Positions 24,724-33,317 of a stretch of DNA of 35,736 bases are shown in pieces. Source of the DNA: an uncultured Pseudanabaenaceae cyanobacterium (GTDB lineage: Bacteria; Cyanobacteriota; Cyanobacteriia; PCC-9006; JAAUQQ01); NCBI GenBank assembly GCA_938002085.1, contig CALLAT010000093.1, positions 1 to 35,736 of the forward strand. The letters are read 5' to 3'. The notes below the pieces were generated by a model. The model was not told where the DNA came from and did no database searches. It saw nothing but the letters and a program-made list of their open reading frames with translations. The translations under genes and the position numbers were made by a program. Each line of letters starts with the position of its first letter. Position 1 is the first letter of the stretch.

Positions 24724-25320
24724 TTAGGCTGTTACTAAGTTCTTTGAGAGACGTTTAGATAGTAATGTTGATTTATCTTTAAGGTCGAAGTACAGAAGTG
24801 AAACTTTTTGATCATCTTTAATGGAATATTTGAAGGAAGAACTTTCAACTTTGGTGGCACCGAGACGAAGATAAAGAGTTCCGGGATTAGGGAATTGTGT
24901 GGCCGCAAAGGTGTAATCAAATTTCTCTACAACTTCACTCATAGTATTAGAAGCTAAATGGAATAGAACATTATGGGAACGACGATAATCTGAGCGAAGC
25001 GCTAATCGATTGATTTCAAGAGATTTAGATTGATGAAGGAATGCAGGGATAGAATTATATTCCTCTAGCTCAAATTTTCCATTAATTGGAGGGCAGAGTC
25101 TCCAGCAGGCTATGAGCTCTGATTCTAAATAAACACCAAACCAGTTTGCATAAGCATCATATTTGTCAACTAAATAACATTGGTTTTTATAAATTCTAAT
25201 TCTGAGTTCTGAGGGATTGTCGATATCTGGAGTCCAGCCCATTTCTTCTATATAAACCTGATACAAAAGGGACTGAGCTTGCTCAATTTCTTGTTGTTGT
25301 CTCAATATCTTGAATTGCAT
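24724..25320 (-). CDS. GNAT-fold N-acyltransferase, LuxI/FeeM-like
   Basis: A 198-residue protein resembling the autoinducer-synthase branch of the GNAT fold. Visible positions are W29 in EEMGW, the pair D52/D55 in VDKYDAYANWFGVY, R74 in ACWRLCPP, and E102/R105 in LEINRLAL. The order W, D-x2-D, R, E-x2-R and the 28-residue gap between R and E match what I recall of LuxI/EsaI-type acyl-homoserine lactone synthases and FeeM-type N-acyl amino acid synthases. Exosortase-associated acyltransferases share this core and are an alternative. The likely reaction is acyl transfer from acyl-ACP or acyl-CoA to an amine; the acceptor is unknown. Codon use is much more A+T-rich than in the flanking large genes, which hints at transfer. 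No LuxR-type regulator is nearby. It starts at ATG 25320. Confidence 0.7.
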   Translation of the reverse strand: MQFKILRQQQEIEQAQSLLYQVYIEEMGWTPDIDNPSELRIRIYKNQCYLVDKYDAYANWFGVYLESELIACWRLCPPINGKFELEEYNSIPAFLHQSKSLEINRLALRSDYRRSHNVLFHLASNTMSEVVEKFDYTFAATQFPNPGTLYLRLGATKVESSSFKYSIKDDQKVSLLYFDLKDKSTLLSKRLSKNLVTA

Positions 25321-26155
25321 AAAAGAATCCTGCAGTTGATGGTTTTTAATTTCTGACTCTGAATTTTCAGATTATCTATTTGGAATATAGATAATCTGAA
25401 ATTGAGCCAAAACGTAGCTGTTAATACATTGCATGAGAATCAGTTCGTCTTCTTTCCTGCAAAGGACAAGAGATGCAACCGCTAAATGGCGAAAAGCTGA
25501 GTTGAAATGATATTAGAGGAAACAGCTATTGCCGTCTTTACAGAGAAACTCTGGAAACCTCAGGTTCCATCATCAGAAAAGATAATGCTTAGTATAAAAA
25601 TGCTCTATTATTTCTGTATTTAGTACTTTTCCACAACGAATCTCTTGAGCACCTTAAAGCTGTATTTAGAGAAATCCTCAGAAATACCCCTGATCCTAAG
25701 AAAAAATTCTCCACATTATTTGTGAATATTGCTAGCTTATTCTTCTAGCTCGGTCTCGAAGTCAGAGCTAAATTTACGATGTACATAAAGAAAGACAGAC
25801 GGAAAGCATCACAAAACGTGTCTGCATACAGAATAGTTCTGTCTACTGCTTTTCAAATCAAGTGATGGTCTTAATTCTAGGAAAATAGAAAAATGGATGA
25901 AACTTGAAACCTATATTTTGAGGACTTTCAAGCAAAATATTTATCTCTAAACAGCATCTATTCTGCTATTAGCACAATTACCACTCGGTGCATGAATCGA
26001 CTTATTTGTAGTCCCCTCTCACCTATTAGTGGTGCTACAAACGGTCGAAGCTAAGTACCTTGTCAGCCATAAATTGCTCTCGTTCTAATTGAGTTCCGCT
26101 AACAAAGGGTATTTTAGACAAATCGGTTATTCCTCACTTCATTCTTGACGAGGTA
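25321..26155. other. 835-bp A+T-rich spacer upstream of the acyltransferase gene
   Basis: No supported gene; all frames are frequently stopped. It probably holds the acyltransferase promoter and the 3' end of the STAND transcript. Besides the long inverted repeat listed separately, it has TAGCTC/GAGCTA (25746-25770) and a bulged hairpin formed by TTTGTAG/CTACAAA with inner CACC/GGTG (26005-26041). The latter, 115-150 bp beyond the STAND stop, could help end that transcript. I saw no remnant of a recognisable gene or transposon. Confidence 0.4.
25365..25401. repeat. 15-bp perfect inverted repeat, 7-nt loop
   Basis: TTTCAGATTATCTAT (25365-25379) pairs perfectly with ATAGATAATCTGAAA (25387-25401) around a 7-nt loop. 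It lies 44 bp upstream of the acyltransferase start. It could be a transcription-factor operator, a 5'-UTR hairpin or a terminator. A+T-rich hexamers within it (ATAATC, TATAGA) could also overlap a -10 element. Confidence 0.9.
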
Positions 26156-29100
26156 CTAGTTGAAGGGCTGCTCCACTGCTCCTAAAGCAAGCAATGATTT
26201 TCGTTGAGCAGGAGATATACCCGTTACTTCGAAAATATTGGTTCCTTCGTAGGGGCGTTTGGCTCGGAAGCGCTTGACGCATTCTCCAGATTGCACATCC
26301 CAAAGGCGAATATAACCATCTCCTCCAGCAGTGGCAATTCTCTTGCCATCCGCGAGCCACACCACAGTCCGAATCCAACTGGAATCTCCAGACAACACCT
26401 GCAAGCATTGACCTGTTTCTACATCCCAAATCATTGCTGTTTCGTCCTGTGAGCCGCTAATCAAACGATCGCCCTCAGGACTCCAAGCAATGGACCAAAC
26501 TAATGACTCATGCCCTTGCAACACATGGAGGCAAGTCTGCTCCTCCCAAATTTTTCCTCGCCAAATCCGAATCGTCCCGTCGTGGGAGGCAGTGGCAAAG
26601 CGGGTGCCACTCGGATTCCAAGCAATGGACCAAACACTAGCTTTATGGTCTTCCAAGACGGCTAAACAGTCAGACTGGGTCTCAGAGATATCTGAACCTG
26701 GTACTTCATTACTCCAAAGATAGATTTTGCCGTCTTGAGTTCCAGCTGCCAGATAGTGACCTGCAGGGTGGTACGCCAATGAATATATATAGTTGCTTAG
26801 TTGTATAGTTCGCAAACATGCTCCAGAACGGAAGTCGTGAACTTTTATCATGCTCCGTACTGAGCCACTGGCAACTTGATGACCTTGGGGATGCCAAGCA
26901 ACTGCCTGTAACGCCGCCTGATGATCAGCTATGACTTGTACTTGCTTACGCGACTTCGTACTCCAAATAGCAAGTGTTTCATCCCCTGAAGCACTTGCTA
27001 GATAATCTCCCTGGGGTTGCAAGGCCAAGGCCCAAATCAAATTACTGTGGCCCACTAACTGTGATTTGCACTGGGCGTCATCACAATTCCACAGATGCAG
27101 TTTGCCTTCCTGGGAACCCGAGATTATCCCATCACTACTATTCGCTGCAAGGCTCCAAACTGACCCCACATATCCCTTCCAGGTTTGTAGGCATTGATTG
27201 GAGGCCACATCCCAGAGCTTAATGCTGCGATCGTCGCTAGTGCTGACTAAATACCGACCATCAGGGCTAAAACAAACGCACCAAATCAAACTTTGATGCC
27301 CTGTGAGCACATTGATACATCGACCTGAATTCCAATCCCACAATCTCACCATTCCATCAAAGCAAGCACTTACCAATAGATTCTCATTGGGGTGGAATAC
27401 CGCAGAATAAGATGGCGCAAAATTTCCGCGAAGGGTCTTCAAACAGCGACCCGTCTCAACATCCCACACTTTCAAACTAGCATCTTGAGATGTGGTTACA
27501 ACTAATGTCTCATCGTTGTTTTGAGAAATATATGTCACTTGGGCTTCATGGCCCTCAAAGGCCTGAATCACTTCACCGGTCGCAATATCCCAAATCACTG
27601 CACGACTACCTCCATCACAAGAAAGCAAGCGCGTCCCATCTTGGCTCCACTCCAAATGACCAACCTCCAGAGCGCTGCCCCTCAAAGTCTTCAAGCATTC
27701 TCCAGTATTTGGATTCCAAAGCTTTATCGTTTGGTCAAAGCTGCCACTGGCAATGATATCTTGCACAGGGTTCCAAGCGGCTTGGCCAATAATTTCTTGG
27801 TGTCCAGTGAATGTTTTGAGGCAGAGCCCAGTCTCTAAATCCCATAGCTTGAGCGTGCGATCGTGGGAAGCACTAACCAACATTTGACTATCCGGGCTGA
27901 AGCTCATCTCCCGAGCCCAGGATTGATGTCCCTCCAAGATATGAACAATCTGACCATCCTGGAGACGGCGAACATAGATACTACCTTGAGTATCGCTACT
28001 GGCTAAAAGTTGGCTGTCGGGGCTGAATTTTGCATAGAGAACACTCCCAAAATGATCAGTAAATCTAGAATTGCTTAGATGTGTTCCGGCTAAATTTAGA
28101 TTTTGGATATCGTAAGCCTGAAAATTCCCATGTTCCAAATTTAGATAGGTATAGTCATAGTCGCAAAGATCTAGTGACAATGCGAGAGATAGATTGAGCA
28201 GATTTCCTGCAGCATAATTGGATATGCCAAGCCTTTGTTTGCGCAGTGTTCTGATAAGGTCTTGGATTTGAGATTTAAGCGATATTACTGTCGTAAATTG
28301 ACTTTGTAACTGTTGAGAAATAGGAGTTACAAAAAGCCGCCACTGGGTTGAGCCAATGTAATCCTTCACTGTCGTTTTAAAGAGAGCATGACGGGTCAAT
28401 AAGTTGAACTGTTTAGAGGTTAATTCTTTGCCAATCTGTTGAATGAGTTGGCTAGTGACATATTCCATCACCACTGGCTGTAGCGTATAACGACCTCCTT
28501 GAGTTTCTACAAGGCTACGCCAGCTCAGCTGTTCTAAGGCTTCTAGTACTTCATTCATCGAAACCGTCGGTACTAGATCTGCTTGGAGCGATCGCACAGA
28601 GGTCCATTCTCGATTGACTCCCAACCAATACATTACGCTCTGTTCAAGCTCCGATAAACGCTCAAACTGTTCATCTAGAAGTCGACGTACCCCATTAAAT
28701 AAAATTGTGTCACAGGCTAAAAAATCACCAGTATTGCCTTCAAACAGATCACGTATAGATGCAGATACAATTTTGAGAGCGAGGGGATTACCCCCATAGG
28801 CCGAAATCACTTGTTCTAACTGCTCCTGAGTTCCAGAAAGTCCCTCTGTCTCTAGAAAATTGAGAGCTGCTTCACTGAGGCCACCGAGAGATAGTGAGCG
28901 AACAGGCTGGGCCGGGCCTTCTAGTTGTGCAATATCTACGGGCTTTTCTCGACTCGTTAGCAAGACACAGCTCTGATGGTTCAGTGAGCCCACCTGGCGC
29001 AGAAAGTCTCCGTAGGCTGCATATTCTGGGCGCCACTGCCCGGCGCGATCAGGCTGTAACAGACTTTCAATATTGTCTAGAATTACCAAGCAGCGCGATG

Positions 29101-29752
29101 CTTGTAATTGCATTACGAATTGACGGGGGTCGAGCGGGAGAACACTTCCACCGGAAAGAAAAGGGAGCAGTTCTTGAAGCAAAACTTCTAGGGGGGGAGC
29201 ATTGCTCAGGTTACGCCAGATTACTCGCTCAAACTGGTCTTTGACTCGCTCTGCCAGCGTTGCAGCAAATGCTGTTTTGCCAATCCCGCCGATTCCGAGA
29301 ATTGCTACTAGCTTGCATCCAACTTGGGGCTCTTCTCCCAAAATCCAAGGGGTCAGCGTTGCAAATTCTTGATCACGGCCATAGAAGATAGGAGGGTAGG
29401 GAGCCTCTAATAGATCAATTGATTGATGGGAAGTAAGTTGAGCTGAAGACGATACCGAAGTTGATGGAGGAACAGCAGCAGTTTCTAATTGAGACTGATG
29501 GCGATTTAGCGCTGAGCGAAAGCTAGTCTTACTAACTTTTCGACCCAGGGACTTGGAGAGCAAGCGCCACAGTTTAGGACCAACATCTCGTTCCAGATAG
29601 CTAATTGAATAGCCTTGCTCCTCCCCTATTTCTCCATAAGTAAGTCCTTTGTTTGCTCCAATTAGAATAGATACTTCTACGTCACTAAGTTCTCGACCTG
29701 ACTGCTTCAGGACTGCTGAATTAGCCGCTTCCAGCCAGGGCTCCCAAGGCAT
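26156..29752 (-). CDS. STAND NTPase: vMAP HTH, NB-ARC and 14 WD40 repeats
   Basis: A 1198-residue Apaf-1-like signalling ATPase. The N-terminus (about 1-90; LSDVEVSILIGANKGLTYGEIGEE, LERDVGPKLWRLLSKSLG) matches the vMAP helix-turn-helix domain found on cyanobacterial STAND proteins. NB-ARC covers about 120-440, with IFYGRDQE, Walker A GIGGIGKTA (K159), Walker B CLVILDNIE (D226), the TSREK sensor and GGNPLALK (320-327). A winged-helix region follows. From about 565 to 1165 I count 14 WD40 blades (IKLWDV, IRIWRG and similar closings), enough for two seven-bladed propellers. It ends with a conserved-looking YEGTNIFEVTGISPAQRKSLLALGAV tail. STAND proteins oligomerise on ligand binding; the target here is unknown. 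It starts at ATG 29752. Confidence 0.95.
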   Translation of the reverse strand: MPWEPWLEAANSAVLKQSGRELSDVEVSILIGANKGLTYGEIGEEQGYSISYLERDVGPKLWRLLSKSLGRKVSKTSFRSALNRHQSQLETAAVPPSTSVSSSAQLTSHQSIDLLEAPYPPIFYGRDQEFATLTPWILGEEPQVGCKLVAILGIGGIGKTAFAATLAERVKDQFERVIWRNLSNAPPLEVLLQELLPFLSGGSVLPLDPRQFVMQLQASRCLVILDNIESLLQPDRAGQWRPEYAAYGDFLRQVGSLNHQSCVLLTSREKPVDIAQLEGPAQPVRSLSLGGLSEAALNFLETEGLSGTQEQLEQVISAYGGNPLALKIVSASIRDLFEGNTGDFLACDTILFNGVRRLLDEQFERLSELEQSVMYWLGVNREWTSVRSLQADLVPTVSMNEVLEALEQLSWRSLVETQGGRYTLQPVVMEYVTSQLIQQIGKELTSKQFNLLTRHALFKTTVKDYIGSTQWRLFVTPISQQLQSQFTTVISLKSQIQDLIRTLRKQRLGISNYAAGNLLNLSLALSLDLCDYDYTYLNLEHGNFQAYDIQNLNLAGTHLSNSRFTDHFGSVLYAKFSPDSQLLASSDTQGSIYVRRLQDGQIVHILEGHQSWAREMSFSPDSQMLVSASHDRTLKLWDLETGLCLKTFTGHQEIIGQAAWNPVQDIIASGSFDQTIKLWNPNTGECLKTLRGSALEVGHLEWSQDGTRLLSCDGGSRAVIWDIATGEVIQAFEGHEAQVTYISQNNDETLVVTTSQDASLKVWDVETGRCLKTLRGNFAPSYSAVFHPNENLLVSACFDGMVRLWDWNSGRCINVLTGHQSLIWCVCFSPDGRYLVSTSDDRSIKLWDVASNQCLQTWKGYVGSVWSLAANSSDGIISGSQEGKLHLWNCDDAQCKSQLVGHSNLIWALALQPQGDYLASASGDETLAIWSTKSRKQVQVIADHQAALQAVAWHPQGHQVASGSVRSMIKVHDFRSGACLRTIQLSNYIYSLAYHPAGHYLAAGTQDGKIYLWSNEVPGSDISETQSDCLAVLEDHKASVWSIAWNPSGTRFATASHDGTIRIWRGKIWEEQTCLHVLQGHESLVWSIAWSPEGDRLISGSQDETAMIWDVETGQCLQVLSGDSSWIRTVVWLADGKRIATAGGDGYIRLWDVQSGECVKRFRAKRPYEGTNIFEVTGISPAQRKSLLALGAVEQPFN

Positions 29753-29812
29753 AGGTAATCTCGATATTCCATATTTTCAAGCATTGTAATTGCTTAGGGT
29801 TTATAACCCAAG

Positions 29813-30760
29813 CTAATTAGCCGTTGCGTTAGAAGTGCTCCTGTGGGTTGTCGCTAGCGACGCGCGGGCTCGCTTTGCAACATATCCCACCCCATCCTCA
29901 TCAATTTCCAAAACCGTTCCGCTCTGTCCCAACCACAACAAAAACTCAATATTTCCTGCAGGTCCAGTAATAGGAGAAAAGGTCAGCCCTTTCACGCCCC
30001 AGCCTTTCTCCCTTGCCGCCACAATAACCTGCCAAATAGCACCGGCCTGAGCTGTACCGTCCCGCACCACGCCTTTCCTGCCAATCTTCTCCTTGCCCAC
30101 CTCAAACTGGGGCTTCACCAGCAGCACCATTTCCCTCGGCTCCGACGTGAGCCGCCAGAGGGCATCCAGCACCTTAATCACTGAAATAAACGACACATCT
30201 ACCACCGCCAAATCCGGTAGTACTGCGCCTGGCTCGTATAGATCTTCCGGCTGTAGGTGACGCAGATTGGTTCGCTCTTTAATGGTCACCCGCTCATCGG
30301 TTTGCAGCTGCCAGGCCACTTGGCCATAGCCCACATCTACGCCATAGACCTGCTTAGCACCATGTTTGAGTAGGCAATCGGTAAACCCTCCAGTGGAAAT
30401 GCCGCCGTCTAGGCAAATGCGGCCTTCCACGGCCACGCCAAATTCTGCCAGGGCTTTGGCTAGCTTTTCGCCGCCGCGAGAGACGTAGGGCGGACGCTTC
30501 TTGACTAGAATCTCGGCGGTGATGCGCACCTCGGTCCCTGGCTTGTCGATGACGGCATGGTCTACCTGCACTTCCCCAGCCCGGATTAGCTTTTGAGCCA
30601 TGGCGCGGGATTCGCAGTGGCCTAGCTCGACGAGTAGCTTGTCGATGCGTTGCTTCGATTTTGCCTTTTTGGCAGGGGCCTTGGCCTTGGGGGCAGGCGC
30701 TGGCTCGGTAGATGCCTGCTCCGTAGATACTGGGTCGGGCTGGGGGCTAGAGGTAGACAA
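29813..30760 (-). CDS. tlyA: TlyA family rRNA methyltransferase
   Basis: A 315-residue TlyA/FtsJ-type RNA methyltransferase, predicted to 2'-O-methylate rRNA cytidines. An S4 RNA-binding domain (about 36-95; RIDKLLVELGHCESRAMAQKLI, AGEVQVD) is followed by a Rossmann methyltransferase domain. That domain has LDGGISTGGFTDCLLKHGA, VYGVDVGYGQ, VVDVSFISV, LLVKPQFEVGKEKIGRKGVVRD and GNIEFLLWL. The K, D, K and E positions of the expected tetrad fall in RGGEKL, VVDVSFIS, LVKPQFE and GNIEF. An unusual Ala/Lys/Pro-rich tail of about 35 residues precedes S4. The start is TTG at 30760: an in-frame stop lies at 30766-30764 and no ATG precedes the S4 domain. It is divergent from the nitroreductase gene. 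Confidence 0.93.
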   Translation of the reverse strand: MSTSSPQPDPVSTEQASTEPAPAPKAKAPAKKAKSKQRIDKLLVELGHCESRAMAQKLIRAGEVQVDHAVIDKPGTEVRITAEILVKKRPPYVSRGGEKLAKALAEFGVAVEGRICLDGGISTGGFTDCLLKHGAKQVYGVDVGYGQVAWQLQTDERVTIKERTNLRHLQPEDLYEPGAVLPDLAVVDVSFISVIKVLDALWRLTSEPREMVLLVKPQFEVGKEKIGRKGVVRDGTAQAGAIWQVIVAAREKGWGVKGLTFSPITGPAGNIEFLLWLGQSGTVLEIDEDGVGYVAKRARASLATTHRSTSNATAN

Positions 30761-30870
30761 AACTTAAATGATTCGAGAAAGTCGAATAATAAACTTAAGG
30801 ACACCGTCTAAATTCAACGGCATCCGATAAGATCATAGCCTTTGCAGACCTTTCATTAGCGATCGCTCCC

Positions 30871-31518
30871 ATGACCTCCATTTCCCCCAGCCAAGTGATT
30901 GAACAACTGCAATGGCGCTATGCCACGAAGCAGTTTGATTCCAGCAAGAAGATTGATGATGCGACTTGGAGTGCGATCGAAGACAGCCTGGTGCTGACGC
31001 CCTCTTCCTTTGGGATGCAGCCCTGGAAGTTTTTTGTGGTGACGGATGATGCGGTGCGTCAGCAGTTGCTGGAGCATTCCTGGAAGCAGGCTCAAGTGGT
31101 GGATGCCTCCCATGTGGTGGTGCTGGCCATGAAGAAGGATGTTGATGATGCAGAAGTAGATCGCTACATCAATTACTCCGCTAGCGTTCAAGGGATTCCA
31201 GCGGAGAATCTGGAAGGCTTTGGCAAGGTGATCAAGGGCTTCTTAGGCAATCCTAAGTTTGATGTGAATGAGTGGGCTGCCAAGCAGGTCTATATCGCGA
31301 TCGGGCAGCTGATGGCGACTGCGGCGATGCTGGGCGTGGATGCCTGTCCGATGGAGGGCTTTGTTCCGCCAAAGTATGACGAGATCCTGGGTCTGGATAA
31401 GCTGGGCTATGGGTCGGTGCTAGTTTGTCCGCTGGGCTATCGCCATGCCGATGACAAGTATGCGACTCAGGCGAAGGTGCGTTATCCCAAGGCGGAGATG
31501 GTGCAGCATCTGCCGTAG
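30871..31518 (+). CDS. NAD(P)H-dependent nitroreductase family oxidoreductase
   Basis: A 215-residue FMN-dependent nitroreductase-fold protein. The N-terminus has WRYATKQFDSSKKI, the phosphate-binding arginine/lysine region of the family. TPSSFGMQPWKFFVV is the hallmark segment, and AAMLGVDACPMEGFVPPKYDEIL followed by VLVCPLGYRHADDKY completes the domain. Length is normal for NfsB/YdgI-like enzymes. The substrate is unknown; typical activities are reduction of quinones, nitroaromatics or flavin-linked substrates. The start is the ATG at 30871, just after a HIP1 octamer at 30860-30867. It is divergent from tlyA across 110 bp and convergent with the epimerase gene. Confidence 0.92.
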   Translation: MTSISPSQVIEQLQWRYATKQFDSSKKIDDATWSAIEDSLVLTPSSFGMQPWKFFVVTDDAVRQQLLEHSWKQAQVVDASHVVVLAMKKDVDDAEVDRYINYSASVQGIPAENLEGFGKVIKGFLGNPKFDVNEWAAKQVYIAIGQLMATAAMLGVDACPMEGFVPPKYDEILGLDKLGYGSVLVCPLGYRHADDKYATQAKVRYPKAEMVQHLP

Positions 31519-31541
31519 GCAAGGCTGGCCCTCTCCCCCGG

Positions 31542-31632
31542 CCCCTCTCCCGATTTTGGGCGAGGGGGGAAACAGCCGCTGAAATAGGGGTTTGTTTCTG
31601 GTTCCCCTTCCCCCAGAATTGGGGGCAAGGGG
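31542..31632. repeat. paired G+C-rich palindromes between convergent genes
   Basis: CCCCTC-t-CCC/GGG-c-GAGGGG with a GATTTT loop (31542-31567), and CCCCTT-CCCCCA/TGGGGG with bulge and AAGGGG (31604-31632), lie in the 133-bp gap between the nitroreductase and epimerase stops. They resemble dispersed CCCTCTCCC-type palindromes seen in many cyanobacterial genomes (from memory) and may act as a bidirectional terminator. Confidence 0.7.
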
Positions 31633-31651
31633 TTAGGGGATGGGGGCCAGG

Positions 31652-32656
31652 TTAATCCACATACCCATTGCGCTGAAACCATTCCACGGCATCGGCGACG
31701 GCATCGCGGATGGGGAATTGGGGCAGACCCAGCTCCTGCACAGCTTTGCTGGGGTCGTAGTACATTTCCTGGGCGGACATGCGGACGCCGTCGATGGGGA
31801 CGGTGGGCTGGTAGCCGATTTTGGCGAGGACTTTTTCTTCCATCCAGGCAACGCCCAGGGGGAGCCAGAGGGGGACGGTTGTTTTTGGGGCGGGTAGGCC
31901 GGTTATGTCGCTGAGTAGCTCCAGCAACTGTTTGAGGGAGGTGTTTTGGTGACCGAGGATGTAGCGCTGTCCGGCTTGGCCTTTTTCTAGGGCGAGGAGG
32001 TGGCCCTGGGCAACGTCTCGCACATCAATTAAGTTGAGCCCGGTTTCGACGTAGGCGGGCATTTTTCGGTGCAGGAAGCGCAGGATAATATCGCCAGTGG
32101 GAGTGGGTTTGATGTCGTGGGGGCCGATGGGGGTGGAGGGGTTAACGATGACGACGTTTTGTCCGGCTTGGGCGGCTTGGATGGCTTCTTGCTCGGCCCA
32201 GTATTTGGATTTTTTGTAGTCGCCGATGAGCTTTTCGGGCGGGGATTGGTATTGCTCGGTGCCGAGGCTGCCATCGCTAGGGACGCCGATCGCGGCCACA
32301 GAACTGGTATATACGGTGCGTTCAACCCCAGCTTTTTGGGCGGCGGCGAGGATGTTGCGGGTGCCAAGGACGTTGGAGGCGTGGAGTTGGGAGCGATCGC
32401 GTTGCCACAGTGAATAGTGGGCGGCGACGTGGAAGCAGTAGCGACAGCCCTGCATTTTGTCGACGAGGTCGGGGTCGGTGAGGTCGCCTCGGACGATTTC
32501 GAGGTCGAGGTCTTGGTCGATCAATTCACGCAGGTTGGCGAGGTCGCTGCTGGGGCGGGCTAGGGCGCGGATGGGGTGACCGCGATCGAGGAGGAGGCGG
32601 GTGAGGTTTGCACCGACGAAGCCGGTAGCACCGGTGATAAAGATTCTGTCGCTCAC
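31652..32656 (-). CDS. hpnA: NAD-dependent epimerase/dehydratase, HpnA-like (hopanoid-associated)
   Basis: A 334-residue extended short-chain dehydrogenase. FITGATGFVGANLTRLLLDRGH (5-26) binds NAD(P). DLTDPD, NVLGTRNILAAA, the TSSVAAIG strand and the YKKSKYWAE catalytic Tyr/Lys region follow. VNPSTPIGPHDIKPTPTGDII, MPAYVETGLNLIDVRDVAQGHLLALEKG and RYILGHQN are characteristic of the hopanoid-associated sugar epimerase HpnA group, so that name is a family-level call. No squalene-hopene cyclase or other hopanoid gene is in the window. A dihydroflavonol-reductase-like enzyme is the alternative. It starts at ATG 32656, three bases after the stop of the upstream Uma2 gene, so the two are probably one transcript. 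Confidence 0.85.
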   Translation of the reverse strand: MSDRIFITGATGFVGANLTRLLLDRGHPIRALARPSSDLANLRELIDQDLDLEIVRGDLTDPDLVDKMQGCRYCFHVAAHYSLWQRDRSQLHASNVLGTRNILAAAQKAGVERTVYTSSVAAIGVPSDGSLGTEQYQSPPEKLIGDYKKSKYWAEQEAIQAAQAGQNVVIVNPSTPIGPHDIKPTPTGDIILRFLHRKMPAYVETGLNLIDVRDVAQGHLLALEKGQAGQRYILGHQNTSLKQLLELLSDITGLPAPKTTVPLWLPLGVAWMEEKVLAKIGYQPTVPIDGVRMSAQEMYYDPSKAVQELGLPQFPIRDAVADAVEWFQRNGYVD

Positions 32657-32659
32657 GAT

Positions 32660-33253
32660 TTAGGGAGTGGGGGTGAGGATTTGGCTGGCGGTGAGCGATA
32701 GCTCGGCGAAAGTGGGAGAGATGATGGGCTCAGCACCGCGAAATTCTTGGTCTTGGTAGCGACCGTCAATCAGAGTACAGACCGTGACGAGCTGTCGCTC
32801 GGGGTCTACGATCCAGTATTCAGGAATGTCGAGGACAGCGTATTCGCTGTGTTTGCTGCGGTAGTCTTCGGAGCGGGTGGAGGGGCTGACGACTTCAACA
32901 ACCAAGTATGGGGGCGGTGCATCGTTGAGGCGGATGATGGCTTCGCGGTCTTGCATTTCGGCCCAGAGGTCAGCGGCTAGGACGGTGATGTCGGGGATGC
33001 GGCAGGTTTCCCAGCGGGTGCCTCGGGGGGATTGGATGCCGACTGCACCTTGAATGGCTAGAGCTTTGAGGTTGATGCGTTGTGCTTCTTGGTCAAATTT
33101 TTCGGCGAGGTATTTGATAATGCTGCCGTGTCTTCCGGTGCCTAGGCTCATGGGTTTGAGGACGCCGTCGAGGAGTTCATAGCGGCGGTTGGTGCCGTCG
33201 CTGTGGTGGAGGTATTCGGTGAGGGTTAGTCGGCGATCGGTAGCGAGGGTCAT
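32660..33253 (-). CDS. Uma2 family endonuclease-fold protein (DUF820), second copy
   Basis: A 197-residue Uma2/DUF820 protein. RLTLTEYLHHSDGTNRRYELLDG near the start, GIQSPRG, RIPDITVL (D88), YLVVEVVSPSTRSEDYRSK (E120 followed by basic residues) and EYWIVDPERQLVTV are classic family motifs and keep the likely PD-(D/E)xK residues. The open frame continues upstream to 33541, but that part is Ser/Pro/Thr-rich noise, so I start at the ATG at 33253 (MTLATDRRLT). It is only distantly similar to the other Uma2 protein at 2063-2650. It sits directly upstream of the HpnA-like gene. The role is unknown. Confidence 0.88.
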   Translation of the reverse strand: MTLATDRRLTLTEYLHHSDGTNRRYELLDGVLKPMSLGTGRHGSIIKYLAEKFDQEAQRINLKALAIQGAVGIQSPRGTRWETCRIPDITVLAADLWAEMQDREAIIRLNDAPPPYLVVEVVSPSTRSEDYRSKHSEYAVLDIPEYWIVDPERQLVTVCTLIDGRYQDQEFRGAEPIISPTFAELSLTASQILTPTP

Positions 33254-33317
33254 AAGGTTAACCGCCTGAGATGCGATGATTTTAGTGTATCGGAGTGGGA
33301 TGCGGAGCTGGGGCTGT

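Noticed and set aside
25321-26155. Decayed gene or transposon in the long A+T-rich spacer
   Set aside because: No frame gives recognisable motifs, and no terminal repeats with a target duplication were seen.
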